Of a stretch of DNA of 64,000 bases, positions 57,381 to 64,000 are shown piece after piece. Positions within the stretch are counted from its first letter, which is position 1. Each line of letters starts with the position of its first letter. This stretch comes from Liolophura sinensis (taxonomy: Eukaryota > Mollusca > Polyplacophora > Chitonida > Chitonidae), in NCBI RefSeq assembly GCF_032854445.1, contig NC_088307.1, forward strand, positions 17,248,017-17,312,016, in the 5' to 3' direction. A model generated the notes under the pieces. That model saw nothing but the letters and a program-made list of their open reading frames with translations. It was not told the DNA's origin and searched no databases. Both the position numbers and the translations under genes were made by a program.

Positions 57381-58020
57381 TCACACCTGAGACACTTGTG
57401 ACAGGATGCTGACAGCAGAATGACATGTGGCCCGTTTCACAAAGCCATTTGGGGTTTTAGCCTAAAACTGTAACGCAAATTAAACTCCTCAATATATGCA
57501 TTATAAGTACAAAATTCTGACCGGTAATTCTGTGCTTCAGTAGTAGGATTCCAGACATGCAGCGTCAAATATTTTTGTAAAGAAGATTTCCGGGAGGAAA
57601 GCGGTGTGTCTGAAGGAAACCGATGATCCATGAGTAAACCCGGTGTGCCCGGAGGAAACCAGTGACCTTCGCCTGACACTTGACAAACCTAAATACTTAA
57701 ACCCAAAGCCGTAAGACCTGCTAAGAACACACGAAATCGGTGGACAAGGGTCTGATAGTTGCAACGAGCTAGCGCTTTAAACAAACTTTATTAAGCAATA
57801 GTGTGAAACAATATGCCTAATTGTAACGGTTGTTCTTAGACAGGAGTATACGATCTGCATATCAACCTCCGGGGAAAAACAGTCTTTCAGACGACGTGCG
57901 CTGATCTGAAGACATCTTTCCCACTGGTCTAAACTTTGTGCATAATTTAGGTCCTGATTTAATGCTTGACCTTGCAGAAAATGACAGCGAGGTATTGAAG
58001 GGAGGTAACAACGTAGCGGA
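57381..58020. other. Spacer downstream of the minisatellite
   Basis: It has a small direct repeat near 57590-57670 (GGAGGAAAGCGGTGTGTCTG against GGAGGAAACCAGTGACC, and AGGAAACCGATGATCC). No gene is recognised. Confidence 0.4.
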
Positions 58021-58385
58021 CCGGCCCGGATAGCACAGTTGGTAGAGCGTCCGCTTCGGGACCGGTAGATCCAGGATCAATCCTTGATCGAGTCACACCT
58101 AAGACTTTAAAAGAGGAAGTTGTAACTTCCTCGCTTGGCGTTCAGCATGAAGGGGATAGTGCAACGACTGGTTGACCCGTATCAGTATAATGCCTCGGGC
58201 GGGGCGGCTTACTTGCCTTCGGTAAGTCGTCTCAGTGAAGCAGCACTAAATAAAAGAGCGGTGGAAATCCGTCCTGCAACAAGAAGGCACATTACACGTA
58301 CATGCACCCTAATGATTCCTTCGTCGTCATATGACTGAAAAATTGTTGAGTACGACGTTAAACCCAAGCACTCACTCACTCACTC
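58021..58385 (+). repeat. SINE-B, full length
   Basis: The tRNA-like head has an A box (TAGCACAGTTGGTAGAGCG) and a B box (GGATCAATCC). The body includes CTCGCTTGGCGTTCAGCATG, CGGTGGAAATCCGTCC and TCGTCGTCATATGACTGAAA. The 3' end is GTTGAGTACGACGTTAAACC followed by (CACT)n. No frame in it is a gene. Confidence 0.88.
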
Positions 58386-58907
58386 ACGAAGTAGCGAAAT
58401 GTCCTCTATCGGCTTCCATACTGGTCGGCCCGCTGTCAGGATAATGTCACTAGGTGGGGTGTTGTGCCTAGTGTTTTTTTTTCAGGGATGTGGTGCTATA
58501 AATATATTGACACTGGACTCAGTCAGCTAAAAGGAGACAACATCGCGATACAACCTACGTTAAACTCCTATCAAACAAAGACGATAATCAATTCCGGACG
58601 GACAGGGGATTTGAAGATTCCCCCGCTCTCTCTTCGTGGGGTCATTGTGACAATAAGAAATCAAAGACTCACGTTTTCGCTTGTTCGCGCACTATAAAAC
58701 GTTCGAGTATAAAAACATTTAAGCAGAATAAATAGATTTTACGTGACTAAAATAAACAAGTGTGTACAAGCTATTGCAGATCTGAAAATTCATAATGTAT
58801 TGTGGCGCATATCATTCTACTGGGGGCACCAACAATCCAAACCACACCATACGTCCATACAGTGACGTGGTTACAATGGATACGAATCCTTACAGAACAA
58901 AAATTCC
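58386..58907. other. Unassigned spacer
   Basis: No gene is recognised. The end (about 58780-58907) lies just past the stop of the inverted EF-hand exon and would be its 3' UTR if it were transcribed. Confidence 0.4.
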
Positions 58908-59042
58908 TCACAAATTGTCTATGACCTGAAATGACACATTTATAGCTTCGTGTACCTCCGTTAAGTTTCCATGAGCGCATGCGTGTGTGTTTGTCGGGTG
59001 ATGTGCACCGTTCACGTGATGATGTTCGTATTTCTTGAAGAC
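58908..59042 (-). pseudogene. Orphan inverted terminal exon of a diverged EF-hand paralogue
   Basis: On the minus strand a good acceptor (TTTTTTTTCAG) at 59043 is followed by 44 codons and a stop at 58908-58910. The start VFKKYEHHHVNGAHHP clearly matches LFKKYENYHIHGAHHP of exon 5 in copies 2 and 3. The rest (such as NTHACAHGNL) diverges and is 12 residues longer. Phase 0 agrees with exon 5. No matching exon 4 is found upstream on this strand between 59043 and gene 3's promoter at 59.5 kb, and there is no room for a normal gene. It is probably a fragment left by a rearrangement. The uninterrupted frame and intact acceptor mean a functional use cannot be ruled out. Confidence 0.7.
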
Positions 59043-59469
59043 CTGAAAAAAAAATACCAATGAAAACTTTAAAACATAGCTGTGAAATCGATCTTGGTGG
59101 TTTGCATGGATTTCCTACGGGAATACTGCACATATATCTACACGAGTATTGGACGTCTCTATACGTGAATATAAAACGTACCTGCATAAATTATAATGCA
59201 TATTTGGATATATTGCAAGAGTATCTTTAATCCTGTAGCATTTGAATTTTGCACAAAATTGTTTCTTTCTTTTTTTGTAGGTTAATTATGCCGTATCCAA
59301 ATTGTTAAATTATATTTATTTAGGAAAGGAACTAGTAAGTTGTGAGAAATTGTTCCCAATGCCACTGATTAGAATACAATAAAATATCTTCATATCAATT
59401 CATAAGGTTATCTGGAACGACACTGAATAGCAAGCACATATGAAGCATTATCGGGCATTGAAGTTATAG
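59043..59469. other. Unassigned spacer
   Basis: No exon resembling the EF-hand gene could be read on the minus strand here. Plain AT-rich DNA. Confidence 0.45.
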
Positions 59470-59821
59470 TCGTATCGAAAGAGCGGGTGTGGAAGGAGGG
59501 TGAAGACGTGATAAGCCAGGAGTCCTTTACCGTCCAGCCAAGAAATCCCACTAGCATCGTTGGTGTACATGTTTATTTTTTCGAATTTTGAAAATATACC
59601 TAAATTTCCAAAATTCATGATTAGTCCTTTTCTGCAGACAAGCTGTAGTGCCTGTGCTATATCTGATCAAGCGCCTTCACCCTGTCACATATTTATCGGC
59701 CTGGAAAGCCTTATCGTGTGTACGTAGGTAGTACTGGTGCAGATAAGCCTCTTTCTGCTCGATATAAAAAAGGGAAAGTTTCTCATATCTTTAGAATTAA
59801 TTCTCCAAGCCGACACACAGA
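59470..59821 (+). promoter_or_regulatory. Promoter block of EF-hand gene 3
   Basis: TTTACCGTCCAGCCAA (59526-59541), ACCCTGTCACATAT (59679-59692), CCTTATC (59709-59715) and TATAAAA (59763-59769, 53-59 bases before the ATG) repeat the arrangement of genes 1 and 2. Confidence 0.7.
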
Positions 59822-62800
59822 ATGTATACAGTTTTGGTTTTCGCCGCCCTCGTCACTTTGGCTTGTGGGTAAGACTTCGCTTCGCTCCACAGTATATTTT
59901 CACTTCTGACACCAATGTTCAAGGACGGCAAGCATTCTGGTTAATGCCCGGGGGTGGCACAAGCCTTGAGTCCAAACAGATTTTGACCACTCCGATTCCG
60001 TGCTTGTGCTTGCTTCTCTCGACACCTGGTGACCCGCTTGGCACGAAACTTCTGGGTGACCGCGAGGCTCCTCACAGGGGATAGTCAGACAACGCTCCCT
60101 ACTACTGTACCTTAATTCACGCCCCCCCCCCCCCCCCTCCACCCCCGGCCCACGTCTGTACTCGTGCACTGTATATAGGTGATGTGGAGTAAATTTTATT
60201 GCACCTGCCAATTTAATATGTTTGCACCTGTCCATTTGTAGGACATATGTTTGTGTAGAAAACCAAGGTTACTCGGATTTACCTGACCATATGGGATCGA
60301 TTGTACAAGTGAAAAGTTCTTCCGTGTGACATTAAAATCCTATTAAATAAATAAACGAATAAAATAAACAAAATAAGAAATAAATCAATAACAGTTACAA
60401 TGTTACATAACCCTTATACAACGTGAAGTGCGTATACTTACAATAAAAACCTAAATTAGTCCACATTTCTTAGATACTTCTCTGCAGTATTTTGGCTAAT
60501 TAAGAAATTATGTTTTTCTCACCTCTTGTAAACTGCCTTCCTCTGTGGGTTTCCAGTTCCCTCCGTCTCTTCTCCCCTCCCCTAAATATCTATAACTGTT
60601 AATAGCTTACTGCCCGCATGCTTTAATGTAGGTCCTGTGTGATAAAGAAACAACGTGTAACTTTTACAAAAAGACCAAATTGATAATTAGTTCTTATTGT
60701 TCTTTTCTTTTTTATTATGCAGCCAAGTTACGATTGACTTTAAACCCTACGATAAAACAGCAGCGGGCATGTTTAAAGTAGAAGACACGAATGGGGATGG
60801 TGTCTTATCGAGGAATGAAACCGTGGGCAGTTTTGTCAAGTTTGACTTTAACGGTAAGTAAAGCTCACATACTTTTGTTATTCATGACAACTTCCAAGTT
60901 TCCTATTAAAAAGCAGCGTTTTTAAATGACGCTGTAAGTTTTGACACCATTTTTAAAGAGTTCGTATTCGGAATATTCTGAAACCAAAAGATAAAGTGTT
61001 TGGTCTCCTCAGAAATGAAAGGAAACCTACTTGTGCTTTAAGCCAGGTGACACTGATGTGTAAATTGCTGCTAAGGAAGCATTTACATGAACAGTCAAAA
61101 TAAAATTCTAAACAGAGGTAAACTGACAGGTTTATATCGGATTTTAAAATATTTTTCACTCGCAGACGTATTAATGTTCATTTACACGCCTGTCTGTTTC
61201 TGTTTTCAGGAGATGGAAGAATCGAAAGACTGGAGTACGCATGCTACCAATACAACGTCCATCCGGCTCTGGGAAATTTTGCGCATGCTCTCTTCGACGA
61301 GTACGACACTGACAACGATCACCATTTGAACACGCATGACCTTGAGAGTTTGTCCTATAGAATGGACACAAACAGTAGGAAATGTTCTTGTCTCTTAGTG
61401 TCTACTTTATGTCCACTTATGTTTCACTTCTCCTCATTTTTCTTCCTTTTTTTCCTCTTCTCCCTGCGGAACGGCGAAAGTGACATAGTTTTATAATTCT
61501 TATTTATTTAGCCATCGAAAAAAAAAACTATTCTGCTAAGGCAGGAGAAAGCTAATTTCCCCTAACTTGACCGACCAATCAAAACGCTATTTAAAATAAT
61601 GGTTTCTCAAGTCGTGGGAAATTAATTTGCACGGAGTTATCGGACTTCTAAAATTTTGAAATATTCTTGAGTACCGCATAAAAAAAACAAATAAAAAAAA
61701 TAAATTATTTAATTGAATACGGCGTTAAACGCCAGTTAATCAATACAACTATATTTGTGAATCAGTGATGCCTTCAATTTTTATGACTTTATTTCAAAAG
61801 TGGAAGTGGTCAATTTTTATTTCATCAATGGTGTTCATTTAAAAACTTTAAAGACATAATCTTTTAAAAATGGTTCCTGCACACGTAAAAAAGTTACGTT
61901 AGCAGATGCAGTGGACACATCCGGTGTCCGCCCGGCTGTCACGCTTGAATCAACTGAACATGTGTAGAGTTAATACTCTTGAGTACAGCTCATGACATTG
62001 AAGAAATGAACAAAAAAAGTTTTTTTTCCATTGGTATTGTTTTTCCATTGAGATTTGCGAAGAGATTACTTGCCGTGTATAGCGCTCTTTCTTCATTTAA
62101 GCGTGTCTCACACAAGACCAACTGAGAGTGCGAATATATACGTAACAATATGCTCACAAAAGGCTCGCTTTAGCCCCCTGGCCGAAACTCGCTTTGTGTG
62201 GGACTCGCTTAACTTCGCACTTTCAGGTTTTCCAAGAAATTATATTAGGGTTATTGTCAATGTCCAGTCCATGTGTATTCCGTTACCATGAAGTCTGTTT
62301 TATTTCTTCAAGAATTATAGGCTTTACAACTGTTTACGTGGTTTGGTGTTTATTTTTGCAGATGATGGTAATGTGGTTGAAAGTGAATTTGTGGCGTTTT
62401 GGGTACAGGTAAGACACCGTTTACAGATTTGAGAATAATATGTCCCTCAATGCACACCATACGAGTGCTTCGGCGTCTCTGACGACGGTTAAAGTTGGCA
62501 AGGTTGGGCGTAGTCTCGCAAAATATGGTCTGTCAGCCTCTCCTACAACGTTGTAAATTTGGCCAGGCTGGGCGTAGTCTCGTAGGATATCTGTCAGCGT
62601 CTCATACAAAGCTGTAAATTTGGCCAGGCTGGGCGTAGTCTCGTAGGATATCCTATGACGGTGTCTCGTACATCGCTGTAAATGTACCAGTTTTGGGCGC
62701 AGTCCCGTAGGATATCCTATGGCGGTGTCTCGTACAACGCTGTAAATGTACCAGTTTTAGGCGCAGTCCCGTAGGATATCTGTCAGCGTCTCCTACAACG

Positions 62801-63602
62801 TTGTAAATTTGGCCAGGCTGGGCGTAGTCTCGTAGGATATCCTATGGCGGTGTCTCGTACAACGCTGTAAATGTACCAGTTTTAGGCGCAGTGCCGTAGG
62901 ATATCTGTCAGCGTCTCCTACAACGTTGTAAATTTTGCGAGGTTGAGCGTAGTCTCGTAGGATATCGTCTGTCTCGCGTTATCCGCATGGCGATGAGCAG
63001 AACTTCCGAATATAACAACATGGTCTGATTAGTTGGCATTTCTCCTTAAGACTTGCGTACAAGACTATGTATTCCTTCCATGCCAATTTTCTCTACGTGC
63101 GACTGTTACCATGTAAAGATACGAAAACGTAAACGCATCCCAAGTGACGGAGAGCCAATCAGAGTTGAGAGGCTTTAATCACAGTCGGGTTTTGTTCTTG
63201 AGTTTCTCAACAAGGTGCTAGATATTCAATGTCTTCTTGTTTTTGGTGGGTAACTTATGGGAATGGGATGAGTAACTTATGGGAATGGGGTGAGTAACCT
63301 ATGGGAATGAGGTACGTAGCTTAAGGGAATGGCTGAAATACTGCTGATGTGCTGTAAAGTCGTCCCCATTCATTCAAAGTTTAGGGTAAATAGAAATTAA
63401 AAATGTTATTTTGAAGTCACCTAGCTCCCGTTGTAAAATGTTAAATATTAATCTGATTAGGAAATTATTTCAACAATAAAACCATTTGGATATTTTCTTT
63501 CAGCTCTTCAAGAAATACGAAAATTATCACATCCACGGTGCCCATCACCCGAAACACGAACCTAAAGCCTGTCAACACATCCACGGTGGGCTCATCGGCT
63601 AA
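59822..63602 (+). CDS. Secreted four-EF-hand protein with a His-rich C-terminus, copy 3
   Basis: Exons are 59822-59868, 60723-60853, 61210-61374, 62362-62408 and 63504-63602, again 47, 131, 165, 47 and 99 bp. The product has 162 residues. The signal peptide is MYTVLVFAALVTLACG. Loops are DTNGDGVLSRNE, DFNGDGRIERLE, DTDNDHHLNTHD and DTNNDGNVVESE; exons 4 and 5 encode the same residues as copy 2. A 93-bp stretch across the end of exon 2 (60769-60861) is identical to copy 1 rather than to copy 2. Intron 4 is longer than in copy 2 because of an expanded repeat. AATAAA is at 63693-63698. The gene appears complete within the window. Confidence 0.88.
61046..61146 (+). repeat. DR1 fragment in intron 2 of EF-hand gene 3
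   Basis: It is nearly identical to 53090-53190 in gene 2, carried along by the gene duplication. Confidence 0.65.
62495..62965. repeat. About 63-bp tandem repeat in intron 4 of EF-hand gene 3
   Basis: The words GGGCGTAGTCTCGTAGGATA and GGCGCAGTCCCGTAGGATAT recur about eight times, joined by CGTCTCCTACAACGTTGTAA or TGTCTCGTACAACGCTGTAA. Gene 2 has only two units at the same place (about 54510-54615). This accounts for most of the extra length of intron 4 (1095 versus 700 bp). Confidence 0.85.
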
Positions 63603-63944
63603 CAACGTTCCTTGTCAGTTCATAAATTAGCCTATAGCAATTGCAATTTTACCCACAAAGTGGCATATGTTTAACCGATGCGACAATGGATGAATAAATT
63701 TTGTGACTGTGGATTCTGATGTGAGATAGTATCAGGGCGGTGTAATCGTAAACTGCTGATTTTTTGTCTATGCTGGATGATAAACGTCCCCATTTCATTA
63801 TGTGTGTGTTGTCTGCTCATTTAACTTATTAGTGTTTTTAGCATTATTTTATTCACATTACGATAGTCTGTGTACACCCTGTGGATATACTTATGGTGCT
63901 GCAACATTGGAACAGCAAACCGGACACACCAAACATGATGTCTT

Positions 63945-64000
63945 ATCTAGTCACAGTATGCTAAAAGCAGATAAGACGGTCATACCAGCCACAGTAATAT
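63945..64000. repeat. Start of the minisatellite after EF-hand gene 3
   Basis: TAGTCACAGTATGCTAAAAG, then GTCATACCAGCCACAGTAAT, match the beginning of the array after gene 2 (55570-55620). It runs off the window. Confidence 0.8.

Noticed and set aside
58771..59187. 138-codon minus-strand frame as a gene
   Set aside because: It runs in a different frame from the exon that matches the EF-hand tail. The homologous reading is the 44-codon frame starting at the acceptor.
59160..59230. Possible exon 4 for the inverted EF-hand fragment (TTTATGCAG|GTACG on the minus strand)
   Set aside because: In the required phase it contains a stop and does not resemble the DGNVVESEF segment.

Overview
This is animal nuclear DNA: AT-rich, dense in repeats, with genes split by GT-AG introns. 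The SINE-like repeats end in a motif such as ACGGCGTAAAACACCAAT followed by (AAAT)n, or in TACGACGTTAAACCCAAG followed by (CACT)n. From memory, both endings are common in marine molluscs, so a mollusc (or at least a lophotrochozoan) is the best guess, but the sequence alone does not settle the species. No rRNA or functional tRNA gene was seen.

Two gene families make up the real coding content. (1) Positions 2.9-43 kb hold a small family of class A (rhodopsin-like) receptors. Each has two exons, and the single intron always splits the Cys codon at the start of TM3 (phase 1). Receptor A (+; exons 16720-16993 and 18026-18717) and receptor B (-; exons 37264-37546 and 32356-33044) look complete. 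A lone first exon (-, 2953-3226) may belong to a gene that runs off the left edge. Two more copies are broken: a first exon at 13.9 kb with an in-frame 48-bp loss, and a duplicate of gene B at 41.2-42.8 kb with a frameshifted exon 1 and almost no exon 2. (2) Positions 45.7-64 kb hold three tandem, same-strand genes for a secreted four-EF-hand protein of 162 residues with a His-rich C-terminus. Each has five exons. They are at 46122-49938, 51862-55226 and 59822-63602. An orphan, inverted terminal exon of a fourth, diverged paralogue lies between copies 2 and 3 (58908-59042, -). A conserved promoter block of roughly 300-450 bp with a TATA box precedes each gene, and minisatellite DNA sharing a CAGTCACAGTATA-like core follows each gene.

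The rest is mobile or repetitive. It includes a decayed non-LTR (LINE) element at 20.4-24.0 kb; many relics of one reverse-transcriptase element (6.7, 11.8, 25.1, 28.3-29.7, 33.9, 34.9-36.1, 38.3-39.7 and 45 kb); a Tc1/mariner relic (27.8-28.3 kb); PIF/Harbinger relics (0.55 and 10.6-10.9 kb); a foldback hAT-like MITE nested in an RT relic (39.06-39.58 kb); a 155-bp MITE (4.3 kb); two tRNA-derived SINE families, several copies with clear target-site duplications; a very frequent unclassified dispersed repeat, here called DR1; and several minisatellites.

The main biological story is recent local gene duplication and decay in both families. The EF-hand genes are the most striking: their intron positions reveal an ancient internal doubling of a two-loop module, the paired calcium loops are only eight residues apart, and exon 2 shows a mosaic pattern between copies. 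The receptor pair A/B converges on the LINE and repeat-filled centre and shares unusual replacements at normally conserved class A positions.
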